Shown: positions 1 through 7,813, counted from the stretch's first letter. The stretch: 64,000 bases of DNA from Syntrophomonas sp. (GCA_016841245.1 JAENZN010000002.1:10843-74842), one strand, 5' to 3'. The notes: generated by a model from the letters alone, not told the origin. Numbers and translations are program-made.

Positions 1-720
1 CCAGCATACCCCGTAAGCGGTGGGGTTAGGCCCTCCCAGACTGCTTATGGTCCCGTTGCCGGTGGCGCTGTTTGAAGTGATACCGCTCACTGGCTCGGTA
101 GTAACCGTGGGCGCCTGGGGAAGGGTGATAAAGGATACCTGTGCGCCATAAGAGGTGCCGGCGCTGTTGGCAGTGTAAGCCCGTACGTAATAGGTGGTAT
201 TGGGGCTCAATCCGCTAATGCTGCTGGTGAACGCTCCGGTTGCAATAACCGCTCCCTGCTCGGTCTTGCTATCGGCTGTAGTTGGGCTGCCGCCGGTATT
301 CCAGCATACTCCATGCTGGCTGGGGTTGGGTATCCCTAGATCGCTTATATTGCCGTTACCGACAGCGCTGGTCGCCGTGATATCACTTGCATCCTGAGTG
401 CTAACCGTCGGGGCTATTCCGTTGGTGGTAAAGCTTACCTCATTTCCATAAGATGTACCCGCAGTATTGGTGGCATAGGCCCGTACGTAATAGGTGGTAT
501 TGGGGCTCAAGCCGGTAATGCTGCTGGTAAATACTCCGGTTGAGCCTGCCGCTCCTTTATCTGTATAATTGTCAGCGGTAGTCGGATTGCCGCCTGTATT
601 CCAGCATACCCCGTAAGCGGTAGGGTTGGGGTCGCCCAGACTGTTTATGTTCCCGTTGCCGGTGGCGCTGGTCGCCGTGACACCACTCACCGCCTGGGTG
701 GTGACGCTGGGTGCGGAAGA
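1..720 (-). repeat. Tandem 300-bp coding repeats (100-residue modules)
   Basis: Near-identical blocks begin at about 1, 301 and 601; each starts with CCAGCATAC on the + strand and carries the CCCGTTGCCGGTGGCGCTG-like segment 50-70 bases later. The period is 300 bp, so each unit encodes 100 residues in frame. The middle copy is the most diverged. The array continues beyond the left edge. Confidence 0.85.
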
Positions 721-1290
721 ATATGTGATCTCCAGACAGGGTTCCTTACCCCCAGTCAAATGATCAAAGAACTGACATGCATCATCGGCAGGTCCGGTAA
801 TTACAAAGGTAACATAATCATCACTTTGAGATCTGATAAAATCGCTAACATCAAAAATTGTAGGATCAGCGTTGTTGTTAACAAGGGTGGCGGTGTCTAT
901 AGATGATAAGGTACCGTCGGCCGGCATGGTCAGACCTGCTTCACTCCATGAGTCATCACTTGATCCCCAAATGGTTAAGGATACTGGGTGATCACTGTCG
1001 CTATATATGTTAACGACTGCTGTTTGTACAGGACTGGTGATTCCGGACAGGTCAAACTTCAAAGCCGCCTTCTGGTCGCCATAATCTGCAAGATATCCTG
1101 CATACAGGTAACAAAAAGGATCAGTACCATAATAGTCATAAATTCCTGTATCATCCTCGAAGACGTCCTCACATGCATTTACGGAAAGATCTGCTGCCTG
1201 AGCTCCATTAATGGGGGCTAACAGCAGTATCAGCGATGCCCAGATTAAGACCAGGATAAACTTGTTTAATGCTTTAATTTCTTTAACCAT
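1..1290 (-). CDS. Secreted repeat protein with DNRLRE/CBM96-like N-terminal domain (partial, C-terminus outside window)
   Basis: The ATG at 1290 follows an AGGAGG site by seven bases; 430 codons lie in the window and the gene continues past the left edge. Residues about 8-30 form a hydrophobic signal peptide ending near AQAAD. The next ~170 residues (AALKFDLSGI, a threonine/aspartate-rich beta pattern, and the closing CLEITYSS) resemble the DNRLRE/CBM96 beta-sandwich found on secreted carbohydrate-active or adhesin proteins. After that come repeats of about 100 residues with the motifs PNPTAYGVCW and PNTTYYVRAYATN, typical of fibronectin III-like modules. It is probably exported and cell-surface associated. 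It is the last gene of a minus-strand run behind three tail-collar genes. Its ligand cannot be read from the sequence. Confidence 0.75.
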   Translation of the reverse strand, partial: MVKEIKALNKFILVLIWASLILLLAPINGAQAADLSVNACEDVFEDDTGIYDYYGTDPFCYLYAGYLADYGDQKAALKFDLSGITSPVQTAVVNIYSDSDHPVSLTIWGSSDDSWSEAGLTMPADGTLSSIDTATLVNNNADPTIFDVSDFIRSQSDDYVTFVITGPADDACQFFDHLTGGKEPCLEITYSSAPSVTTQAVSGVTATSATGNGNINSLGDPNPTAYGVCWNTGGNPTTADNYTDKGAAGSTGVFTSSITGLSPNTTYYVRAYATNTAGTSYGNEVSFTTNGIAPTVSTQDASDITATSAVGNGNISDLGIPNPSQHGVCWNTGGSPTTADSKTEQGAVIATGAFTSSISGLSPNTTYYVRAYTANSAGTSYGAQVSFITLPQAPTVTTEPVSGITSNSATGNGTISSLGGPNPTAYGVCW

Positions 1291-1331
1291 ATAAAATCCT
1301 CCTAAGTGCAGTAAACCCCTCAAATTTCATA

Positions 1332-1847
1332 CTAACTGCGGGGCGGGAAAAGTCCTTCCAGGGCGATGATGAAGTTTAAGCCCAAGCATGGCTGCACATT
1401 ATTATGGGCTTTATCTCCCCCGGCTGCCTGTATTGCCTGAGGGTGCATGGCTGTATCAGGCACATCGTTATAGACCTGCACGCCCAGTCTTCCCGGTGTG
1501 TTGGCCCATATGCTGCCATCCGGGCTTTCTGTGTCAGCTGTGGTTTGGCAGCTGGGGACATGGCTGTGGACAGGAAGATTGGGGACAGTTAAAGTAACTT
1601 CAGTGGTGCCGCCATTTTCCCCAAGTTCGCGCGGTGTTAAACTTGGCCCGGCACCTTGATGAAGAGCTGCCCGGCCGCGCAGATCAGGGAGGTGGAAAAC
1701 GCTTTGGTTGCCTCCGTAAGTGTTGCCAATAACTGCATAAAGGGCTGGATTTTCCTGCACCTGAAGCTGCTGACCATTACAGAAGGCCCACCCCCTGGGG
1801 GCAAAGCTGCCTGCGAATATACGAATTTCACCGATAAAAGGCTCCAT
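1332..1847 (-). CDS. Phage tail collar domain protein (Mdp family), copy 1
   Basis: 171 residues. The N-terminus EPFIGEIRIFAG, the central TYGGNQSVFHLPDLRGR and the LPVHSH motif are signatures of the tail-collar domain (PF07484, microcystin-dependent-protein family). The C-terminus ends in a conserved ALEGLFPPR pattern shared with its two neighbours. An AGGAGG site sits nine bases before the ATG. No other phage structural gene is near, so this is not an obvious prophage tail. In the family such proteins form trimeric fibre tips, with HxH residues that may bind metal. It lies 42 bases upstream of the secreted repeat protein and 15 bases after copy 2, so the genes are likely co-transcribed. Its role in the cell is unknown. 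Confidence 0.85.
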   Translation of the reverse strand: MEPFIGEIRIFAGSFAPRGWAFCNGQQLQVQENPALYAVIGNTYGGNQSVFHLPDLRGRAALHQGAGPSLTPRELGENGGTTEVTLTVPNLPVHSHVPSCQTTADTESPDGSIWANTPGRLGVQVYNDVPDTAMHPQAIQAAGGDKAHNNVQPCLGLNFIIALEGLFPPRS

Positions 1848-1862
1848 ATTCCACTACCTCCT

Positions 1863-2360
1863 TTAATTACGTTGTGGATAATCACCCGTCAATGCGATAC
1901 AATAATTCACTACAGTGAAGGGCTGCATATTGGGGTGCTCATGGGAGGCTCCGATGCTTGCCAGGGCCGGAGCAGCATTAGTTTTGTTTGCCTCCCCGCT
2001 ATAAGGGTTCTGGCCTGAGTTGGCCCAAACATGATCTGTCGCTGCCTGACTATTGGCGGCTTGTGAGCTGCCCCGGGCTTGATGGGTATGCGCAGGCATC
2101 TCATCTAATACCAGTTCATGGTTTTCTTCGCCTTGTTTTTCTCCTGGAATTATATTGTTGCCGGCATGAACCGGGGTTCTGCCCCGCAGGTCGGGCAGGG
2201 CAAAGGTGATTCGGCCGTCTCCGCCATAGGTTGTACCCAGCAGCGAATATAGGGTCTGGTTTTCAATGATATTCATAATACGGCCGTCACAAATAGCCCA
2301 GCCTTTGGGGGCATATCCAAATGAAAATAATCTTATTTCACCTATAAATGGCTCAGCCAT
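1863..2360 (-). CDS. Phage tail collar domain protein (Mdp family), copy 2
   Basis: 165 residues from the ATG at 2360, chosen because GGAGGA lies eight bases upstream; an ATG eight codons earlier would itself overlap that ribosome site. It carries EPFIGEIRLFSFG, TYGGDGRITFALPDLRGR, MPAHTH and a C-terminal NMQPFTVVNYCIALTGDYP, all tail-collar landmarks. The segment between the HxH motif and the C-terminal block is alanine- and asparagine-rich and is the most variable part among the three paralogues, as expected if it forms a specificity loop. It sits in the middle of the three-gene array. Confidence 0.85.
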   Translation of the reverse strand: MAEPFIGEIRLFSFGYAPKGWAICDGRIMNIIENQTLYSLLGTTYGGDGRITFALPDLRGRTPVHAGNNIIPGEKQGEENHELVLDEMPAHTHQARGSSQAANSQAATDHVWANSGQNPYSGEANKTNAAPALASIGASHEHPNMQPFTVVNYCIALTGDYPQRN

Positions 2361-2399
2361 GTTCAATTCCTCCTTTTTCATCACGATACGGTCGATTTA

Positions 2400-2915
2400 C
2401 TAATCCCGGTTGGGGAAAATGCCGTTTTGTACACAGATTATGTAACTGATACAAAGGTATGGCATCATATTGTCATGGCCCTGGCTTTCTCCCGTTGAAG
2501 TTATTGCACCGGAATTCATTAAGCCGTTGGAAACGCTGGAAGAATACTGGTTAACATTGGCCGCCCAAAACGCATCAGCGGGACTGGCCAGAGTTCCGGC
2601 AGCAGTACTTATCTCCACCGGATGGGTATGGGAAGGAAGATGCGAAACGGAAAGCTCAACTTTCTCCATGCCTCCCATTTGCCCCATTAATCGATTGCTT
2701 AAACCTGTTCCCTGTCCCTGGTTAACGGGAGTGCGCCCCCGTAAATCGGGAAGAGCGAAAGTATTGACCCCGTCCCCTCCGTAGGTTGTGCCTATTAATG
2801 AGAATAGTGCATCATACTGGGCTATGGGCAAAAGCTGCCCATTACAAAATTCCCAATATTCTGGGGGATAGTAGCCGGCAAACATCCTGATTTCTCCTAA
2901 ATACGGATCAGCCAT
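2400..2915 (-). CDS. Phage tail collar domain protein (Mdp family), copy 3
   Basis: 171 residues with ADPYLGEIRMFAG, TYGGDGVNTFALPDLRGR, LPSHTH and NMMPYLCISYIICVQNG. AAGGAGG lies eight bases before the ATG. It is the most upstream of the three paralogues and follows the GNAT gene by 289 bases. The three proteins share the N- and C-terminal blocks but differ in the middle, pointing to old tandem duplication with diversification. The family is widespread in Firmicutes outside prophages; the biological function there is not established. Confidence 0.85.
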   Translation of the reverse strand: MADPYLGEIRMFAGYYPPEYWEFCNGQLLPIAQYDALFSLIGTTYGGDGVNTFALPDLRGRTPVNQGQGTGLSNRLMGQMGGMEKVELSVSHLPSHTHPVEISTAAGTLASPADAFWAANVNQYSSSVSNGLMNSGAITSTGESQGHDNMMPYLCISYIICVQNGIFPNRD

Positions 2916-3204
2916 ACTTGATACCTCCTTCTATAAATAATAAATGCCTTATATGTAAACGGAAGAATAACTCCGATTATAGTAAACGCATGAACCCTCC
3001 TCGTATCGCCGCTGTCCGTATCTCTGGTCCCGGGGACCATAAAAAGCGGTATTTCACCCATTTGATCATGTTTCAGCTGACATAATACCCGGTTCAGCCA
3101 AGGTTCCACTGGTAAAATGAGCGGAAATCGTTCCTGTAATTTGAAGCCTGGCAGCAGTCCCGTAACAATTGCAATATTATGTCGGGAATGGGTTAGGGTC
3201 CAGG

Positions 3205-3669
3205 TTAAGATTTATACCACACCATGCTTAGATAGACTTCTCCGACATCGCTTATATGAAAACCCAGACGTTCATAAAGTCTACGGGCAGGGTTGGTTTT
3301 CATTACCGATAATCGCAATGATCCTCCGGGATTGATTTCTCCCTGTAATTCCTGCAATAGAGCCGCCCCGATACCCAGATTATGAAAATTTGCCAGCAGA
3401 CTTATATCTACCAGAACGGTTTCCGTTTCGTTTCTGGCCAGCAGCATACGGCCTGCCGGGGTGTTCCCGGAAAGAACGATTCTGCTTTCTAAATTAGGAT
3501 ATTGCACCTGATAGGAACGCTGCTGAAATTTAAATTGCGTGCGTAAAAATTCCAGCTGCTCTTCGCTGCTCCATCCCCAGGAAGCCATTTCCGCCGTCCT
3601 TGTATCCGCATAGACGGTAAAGAAAAACGGGTTGTCCGCATCTGCTTCAATAGAGTGATAGCTATTCAT
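3205..3669 (-). CDS. GNAT-family N-acetyltransferase
   Basis: 154 residues. The block LLVDISLLANFHNLGIGAALLQ contains the GNAT motif A acetyl-CoA loop (here NLGIGAAL in place of RGxGxG/A). The following SLRLSVMKTNPARRLYERLGF is motif B, with the usual asparagine and tyrosine. The substrate is not predictable. It is the first gene of the minus-strand tail-collar cluster and has its own promoter-like sequence at 3726-3753. A GNAT gene beside Mdp-type tail-collar genes hints that it modifies one of these products, which is inference only. Confidence 0.8.
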   Translation of the reverse strand: MNSYHSIEADADNPFFFTVYADTRTAEMASWGWSSEEQLEFLRTQFKFQQRSYQVQYPNLESRIVLSGNTPAGRMLLARNETETVLVDISLLANFHNLGIGAALLQELQGEINPGGSLRLSVMKTNPARRLYERLGFHISDVGEVYLSMVWYKS

Positions 3670-3725
3670 AATTATGTCATTCCCTTATTTTCCTGATGTT
3701 CCATATACTAACATTATAATTAAAC

Positions 3726-3753
3726 TTTATATTTATATCGCTTATTATGTCAA
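3726..3753 (-). promoter_or_regulatory. Sigma-A promoter for the GNAT/tail-collar cluster
   Basis: Read on the minus strand, TTGACA (3753-3748) and TATAAA (3731-3726) are separated by 16 bases. The GNAT start codon lies about 57 bases downstream of the -10 box. Sequence pattern only. Confidence 0.55.
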
Positions 3754-3960
3754 TCATTTTTACTTCATTTTACAAAAACAAACAATTATATTAAGCTATC
3801 CCTAGCCCTGAAGTTTATTGGCGGCCATTTATGCCCATATAAACGTAAAAATGTAATATTAGGTTATTATGTATATTTATTATAAGTTAATATCATAATT
3901 ATTAATTTATGGTTGTTAGGTACAACTTTTGTCTTGAAATCAGCATAGAAGGAATAGTTA

Positions 3961-4680
3961 ATGATGGATATTAAAAAAAATTTAGGTATCCTATCCCTGG
4001 CTTTACTGATTTTTGCCTTTATGTTTGGCGTGATGACGCCCAGCGGCTTCTGTATTGGTGATAGTGTTCTAAGGTCTATTGGTTTAAAGGCATGGTCAAA
4101 CGAGTCTGCTGAGCGTGCTGTAATTGGATTCCATAATACATTTCTTTTTTCACTTGCATTTGCTATTTTGGGGTACACAGGAGCTAAACATAACCTGAAA
4201 AATATTTATCCCAAGCTTGTAGAAAAACTACCTTTAATTGCAGTCATCTTGTTTTTATCTTCCAGCCTGCTATTTAACTGGGGGTACAGCGTAGTTTTGT
4301 CCTTTTCTAAAGGTGTAAACGCAGTTGACTATTTACCTGAACAGAGCAGCTGCAATTATACTATAGGTCCTGCAAATAACGAGATTTTGTATTCTTACCA
4401 GATTACCTTAAGGAATTATTCTAAGAGTATGGTGAAGTTTAACATGCAAGTACAAAAGCCTTCGAATGATTGGATTAATATGTCGGATGTTATGACAACA
4501 GATGTTCAAGGTCAGCAGCCCTTAAGAGAATTTATCTTGGAACCTGAAGAGACAAAAGAATTTCAATTCAAAATGAAAAACCAGGATACTGAAAACAGCT
4601 CGTCTTTTTTCGGTAGTTTACATAGACCTAATATCGTTATATTTGATGAAAAAAGCAGTAGGGAGTTTATAGTTTATTAA
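3961..4680 (+). CDS. Membrane protein of unknown function with three N-terminal helices
   Basis: 239 residues; GAAGGA lies seven bases before the ATG. Hydrophobic segments at about residues 8-26, 60-76 and 88-108 predict three membrane helices. The remaining ~130 residues are polar with a beta-like pattern (ILYSYQITLRNYSKSMVKF, then a FILEPEETKEFQF stretch) reminiscent of an immunoglobulin-type or DUF-class extracytoplasmic domain. I do not recognise the family. It is a lone gene, divergent from the GNAT cluster, and is followed by a strong hairpin at 4758-4788. It is more AT-rich than its neighbours, which could reflect acquisition. Confidence 0.65.
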   Translation: MMDIKKNLGILSLALLIFAFMFGVMTPSGFCIGDSVLRSIGLKAWSNESAERAVIGFHNTFLFSLAFAILGYTGAKHNLKNIYPKLVEKLPLIAVILFLSSSLLFNWGYSVVLSFSKGVNAVDYLPEQSSCNYTIGPANNEILYSYQITLRNYSKSMVKFNMQVQKPSNDWINMSDVMTTDVQGQQPLREFILEPEETKEFQFKMKNQDTENSSSFFGSLHRPNIVIFDEKSSREFIVY

Positions 4681-4757
4681 TTCTGCTGCACTCATTTATT
4701 AATCTAATCGTTATATATTATCGATTCAGCGGCACACGGGAGTTAGGGGAAAATAAC

Positions 4758-4788
4758 AACGCCCGCCTTCTTGCATAAGGCGGGCGTT
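4758..4788. terminator. Perfect 12-bp stem hairpin, likely terminator
   Basis: AACGCCCGCCTT (4758-4769) pairs perfectly with AAGGCGGGCGTT (4777-4788) around a seven-base loop. Only short T runs follow on either strand, so it may end transcription of the upstream + strand gene with modest strength. Confidence 0.65.
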
Positions 4789-4897
4789 CTAAGCTCCTTT
4801 ATGTAATTATAGGTAACATGCTGATAATTATACGTCAGTAAACCTGAAGTCTACTGCTGGTATTAACTTTTATCTGTAGATATATGGAGCAAAAAGA

Positions 4898-4994
4898 ATG
4901 GCGAAAAATAAGATTAGAACAATTGCATCGATTATGGTTTGTGTAATGTTTTTATGTCAGGGTGTGGTCATGAGAATGTAGCTGACAGTACCCC
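4898..4994 (+). pseudogene. Remnant of a lipoprotein gene (signal peptide and lipobox, frameshifted)
   Basis: The ATG at 4898 opens MAKNKIRTIASIMVCVMFL, a good lipoprotein signal peptide. Moving one frame after that restores LSGCGHENVADSTP, a classic lipobox and mature start. The reading frame as it stands stops after 27 codons, and the remaining sequence is cut off by the convergent XRE gene. This is best read as the 5' scrap of a dead lipoprotein gene. Confidence 0.4.
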
Positions 4995-5753
4995 TTACCT
5001 CCCCTTCAATCTTTTCAAAATCTTGGCCTGTACGTTAACGGAACTCAATATGTCCTGGGGAGATAGGCCGTATTCGGCAGCGGTTTCTATTACTCCCAGC
5101 CATTCTTCCTGATCTTTTATAGTCAAGTAATCGGTATAGGTTTCATAGTCTGGGGCATCTCGTCTTATGATAGCAGCCAGATATCCAACGGGCTGGTATC
5201 CTTCTGCCTGGTAGTCTATGTCCGGGTAGTGGGGATTAGCTGACTTTAATACTGGCTGTTTGGCTTCTTTAAAGTAAAACCTTAATGAGATCTCGGAATA
5301 TTCTCCAAATGTTTTCCTTCTAACTACTATTATCTGCCCTGATTGAGGTTCTTCAGATTCTCTGCAGATGGCCAGGTCACCATGCAGAATTCCTGCACCG
5401 ATCATACTGTCGTCGCTGACCTTCAGTACAAAGTCTGCAGAAAGGTATTTGGGAACGTCCAGGTATTCTTCGATGTTTTCATTATCCAGCAGGGGGAGGT
5501 CGGGATGGACGCGACCCAGGATGGGGAGCTCATATGATGTTTTTATTGAATCTGTTTCTACATCTATCAGATGACTCAGGGGAATATCAAAATGCCTGGC
5601 AAGAAGCTTAATGGATTCTATATTCATGCTGATTTTATCAGTTTCATACTTAGAAATGGCAGATTTTTTTACATTAAGAATCTTACCTAATTGCTCCTGA
5701 GTAAGGTTATTATTTTCTCGTAATTGCCTTAATCGTTCACCAAAGCTTCCCAA
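4995..5753 (-). CDS. XRE-family regulator with LexA-like (S24) domain
   Basis: 252 residues from the TTG at 5753, which has GAGAGGTGG about seven bases upstream; a start 29 codons earlier is possible but lacks a ribosome site and would run through the operator-like palindromes. Residues 5-60 are an HTH_3 domain (LTQEQLGKILNVKKSAISKY). From residue ~76 the chain matches the S24 fold, with the SDDSM nucleophile serine at ~116. In the place of the general-base lysine (family pattern TvKr) I read SLRFYF, an arginine, so self-cleavage may be lost. It faces the deacetylase gene at 5952 and probably represses it and itself through sites at 5783-5819. Confidence 0.8.
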   Translation of the reverse strand: MGSFGERLRQLRENNNLTQEQLGKILNVKKSAISKYETDKISMNIESIKLLARHFDIPLSHLIDVETDSIKTSYELPILGRVHPDLPLLDNENIEEYLDVPKYLSADFVLKVSDDSMIGAGILHGDLAICRESEEPQSGQIIVVRRKTFGEYSEISLRFYFKEAKQPVLKSANPHYPDIDYQAEGYQPVGYLAAIIRRDAPDYETYTDYLTIKDQEEWLGVIETAAEYGLSPQDILSSVNVQAKILKRLKGR

Positions 5754-5782
5754 TTTGCCCACCTCTCTTGTCATTATACATT

Positions 5783-5819
5783 TCCAAATAGGACACTTTT
5801 TATTTATATCCAACTTGGA
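5783..5819. promoter_or_regulatory. Two operator-like palindromes upstream of the XRE/S24 gene
   Basis: TCCAACTTGGA (5809-5819) is a perfect palindrome; TCCAAATAGGA (5783-5793) is its imperfect copy 26 bases away, and both are followed by CAC. They overlap the likely promoter of the minus-strand regulator (TATAAT at 5778-5773). Related half sites (ATTTGGAAAT) occur near 5880. Autoregulation is inferred. Confidence 0.45.
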
Positions 5820-5839
5820 CACTATTTCCGGTAAAGGCA

Positions 5840-5868
5840 TTGAAAGTTTCTGATTAGGATACTATAAT
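5840..5868 (+). promoter_or_regulatory. Sigma-A promoter for the first deacetylase gene
   Basis: TTGAAA (5840-5845), a 17-base spacer and TATAAT (5863-5868), about 84 bases ahead of the start codon at 5952. It lies just beyond the palindromes assigned to the divergent XRE regulator. Confidence 0.6.
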
Positions 5869-5951
5869 TGAAGTATCTGATTTGGAAATTAATGTATTTA
5901 AATAAAAATAGACGGGGTATGTTGATATTTAAGCAAAAGGACGTGTGGTAA

Positions 5952-6602
5952 ATGCCGTATGATAAGTCTTCGATCATATTTGTCAGGGGGGATATTCATT
6001 CCAGGCAGATTGCCCTGACCTATGATTGCAGGGCAGAACGGGGAAACGCTATAGAAGTTCTAGATGTTCTGCAGAGTCATGGAGTGTCGGCTTCATTCTT
6101 TATTACCGGTCAGTGGGCGGAAAAAAATCCTGATATCTGCCGAAAGATCATCAATGAAGGGCATGAAGTGGGAAATCATTCTTATGATCATCCGGATCTG
6201 ACCCGGATAAGCATGAAGGAGCTGGTAAGACAGGCCACTGAAGCGGATAAATCGATATACCGAGTAACTGGAAAGCATACCTATCCGTTGTTCAGACTCC
6301 CGTTTGGATCATACAGCCGCCTGGTGCTGGATGTACTGGGGGAGATGGGGTATGAGTACTGCGTTCATTGGAGCCGGGAGACCCTGGATTATCAGCAGCT
6401 GCCGGCAGATCGTATTGTGAACCGGATTGTAAATAATATCCGGAACGGCGAGATTATTCTTATGCATGTACTGGGGCAGGGGACTGCCCGGGCTTCTGAT
6501 GCGGCGGTACGCGAACTGAAGAAGCAGGGCTATGAATTTGTGACGGTAGGCAGTATGGTGAAAAAGGTAGTTGAGTTGCGTGATGAAGAGAAAGATGGCT
6601 AG
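5952..6602 (+). CDS. Polysaccharide deacetylase (NodB domain), copy A
   Basis: 216 residues, almost entirely one NodB/CE4 domain with no signal peptide, so it is probably cytoplasmic. Motif 1 reads LTYDCRAERG: the catalytic-base aspartate (D25) is kept, but the second, metal-binding aspartate of TFDD is a cysteine and the following glycycine position is arginine. Motif 2 HSYDH (76-80), motif 3 RLPFGSY and the late LMHVLG motif are intact. Length and sequence match copy B at 8028-8678, where motif 1 is TYDCGADRG. It is transcribed away from an XRE regulator. The substrate may be peptidoglycan-related or another N-acyl sugar; not determinable here. Confidence 0.8.
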   Translation: MPYDKSSIIFVRGDIHSRQIALTYDCRAERGNAIEVLDVLQSHGVSASFFITGQWAEKNPDICRKIINEGHEVGNHSYDHPDLTRISMKELVRQATEADKSIYRVTGKHTYPLFRLPFGSYSRLVLDVLGEMGYEYCVHWSRETLDYQQLPADRIVNRIVNNIRNGEIILMHVLGQGTARASDAAVRELKKQGYEFVTVGSMVKKVVELRDEEKDG

Positions 6603-7115
6603 GGTTTCGCCTGCACTGACCGCTCGGTCGGTGTCAAAGGAATGAGTTGCTTCCTGGTTCCCAAAGGCAGCTCGGGACTTATTGTAGGCGAACATTCCGA
6701 CAAGATGGGAGTTCGGGGCTCCCAGACTTCTGAAGTGGTGTTTAAAGACTGTGTCGTAGCGGCTGACTGCCTGGTCGGCAAAGAGGGGGATGGTTTCAAG
6801 ATCGCTATGAGTGCGCTTGATGTAGGCCGTATAGGCATCGCTGCTATGTCCACCGGCATCGCCCAGGGCTGCCTGGATGAATCCATTAAGTATTCGAAGG
6901 AGCGGGTTCAGTTTAAGAAGCCTATTCCCAGCCAACAGGCTATTCAATGGTTTATCGCCGACATTGCCACTGATATCGACGCAGCCCGTTTCCTGTATAT
7001 GAATGCCGCATTTATTAAAGACCAAGGCAAACCATTCAGTATCGCTGCCTCCAAGGCCAAGCTGTTTTGTTCGGAATGCGCGGCCCGGCACAGCACTAAA
7101 GCAGTACAGATTCAT
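6603..7115 (+). pseudogene. Internal fragment of an acyl-CoA dehydrogenase gene
   Basis: In frame with, and directly after, the stop of the deacetylase gene, about 170 codons encode the middle and C-terminal core of an acyl-CoA dehydrogenase: CFLVPKGSSGLIVGEHSDKM, the ALDVGRIGIAAMSTGIAQG helix, SKERVQFKKPIPSQQAIQ and a final TKAVQIH. This corresponds to residues ~175-345 of a ~380-residue enzyme. The N-terminal domain and the last ~35 residues are missing; after 7115 the frame runs into unrelated sequence. It is a relic, possibly left by recombination that placed the two deacetylase copies on either side. Confidence 0.75.
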
Positions 7116-7506
7116 TATACTTATCTGTATTCTTCAAGTGATAGAATTCCAAATCTTCGGTATTAACAGTGGACATGTAAGCTGTCCAACTGCCCTTCTT
7201 GCTAAAATGCTCGCCGTCACTCCAAGCGGTTTCAGTTTGTGGTATGAACGGAGTCGCGGTGGAGAAATGTTGGGGGATGAGATCCCGGGTAGTGCGGGGA
7301 AGTAGTGAAAATACCAGCTGGGATATCTATACAAATTGTTAATTATACAGGACCAATTGCTTTTATGGAAACAATTATCTGAACTCTGTCATGCGGGCGA
7401 AACTTGTGAAAACACTGAAGGGCAATAATAACGAGGAACAGCAGGAAAATGATATCTAGTGGCAGTTTATTCAGGCAGTAAACAAATGTTTACGTGAAGT
7501 GAATTA
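7116..7506. other. Gene-poor stretch with degenerate coding scraps
   Basis: No intact gene seen. On the + strand at about 7166-7305 a frame reads LLAKMLAVTPSGFSLWYER, faintly like the start of an IS3-type OrfB transposase, but it is too short and diverged to call. Another short frame ends at about 7432. The stretch looks like accumulated debris between the two deacetylase loci. Confidence 0.3.
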
Positions 7507-7743
7507 TTATTCATCGGTTAGATCTTTGAAAACGGAATCATCGAAAAACTCACTGATAGACATGTCCAGGCCGGAAGAGATTCGTTTAATGGTCAAAACG
7601 TTTGGATTTTTGCTTTTACCCTTTAAAATGCTATCTACGGTGGATTGGGTTAAGCAGGATAAGGTGGCCAGTTTGTTTATTGAAATTCCACGTTGGCTGC
7701 AAAGAGATTGTATCCTAAGTGCAACTGCTTCAGAGATTAAAAT
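7507..7743 (-). CDS. Small XRE-family regulator, apparently starting at ATT
   Basis: A 78-residue HTH protein: EAVALRIQSLCSQRGISINK, then LTQSTVDSILKGKSKNPNVL and a GLDMSISEFF tail, a standard short XRE/HTH_3 repressor. There is no ATG, GTG or TTG between the upstream in-frame TAG and the HTH. GAGGTG (7756-7751) lies exactly seven bases before an ATT at 7743-7741, so ATT initiation is the best reading; the alternative is a gene dead by start-codon loss. It is divergent from deacetylase copy B, with two matching palindromes in between (7814-7874). Confidence 0.65.
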   Translation of the reverse strand: MLISEAVALRIQSLCSQRGISINKLATLSCLTQSTVDSILKGKSKNPNVLTIKRISSGLDMSISEFFDDSVFKDLTDE

Positions 7744-7813
7744 AATTATACACCTCGATAAATTAAATGATATTTTGCTAAAGCAATTCTAACAAAAATC
7801 CTTAAAATTCAAT

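Noticed and set aside
1332-2915. Tail-collar genes as part of a prophage
   Set aside because: No other phage gene occurs in the window; three tandem paralogues and a GNAT gene fit a non-phage cluster better. The region left of position 1 is unseen.
2897-3109. 70-residue minus-strand frame upstream of the tail-collar genes
   Set aside because: No ribosome site, overlaps the real gene start, and composition is not protein-like.
7166-7305. Frame reading LLAKMLAVTPSGFSLWYER, like an IS3 OrfB transposase
   Set aside because: Only about 30 residues look similar, with no DDE motif, terminal repeats or OrfA. Not enough to call a mobile element.
7499-7792. 97-residue + strand frame
   Set aside because: It is the antisense shadow of the small XRE gene, which has clear helix-turn-helix sequence on the minus strand.
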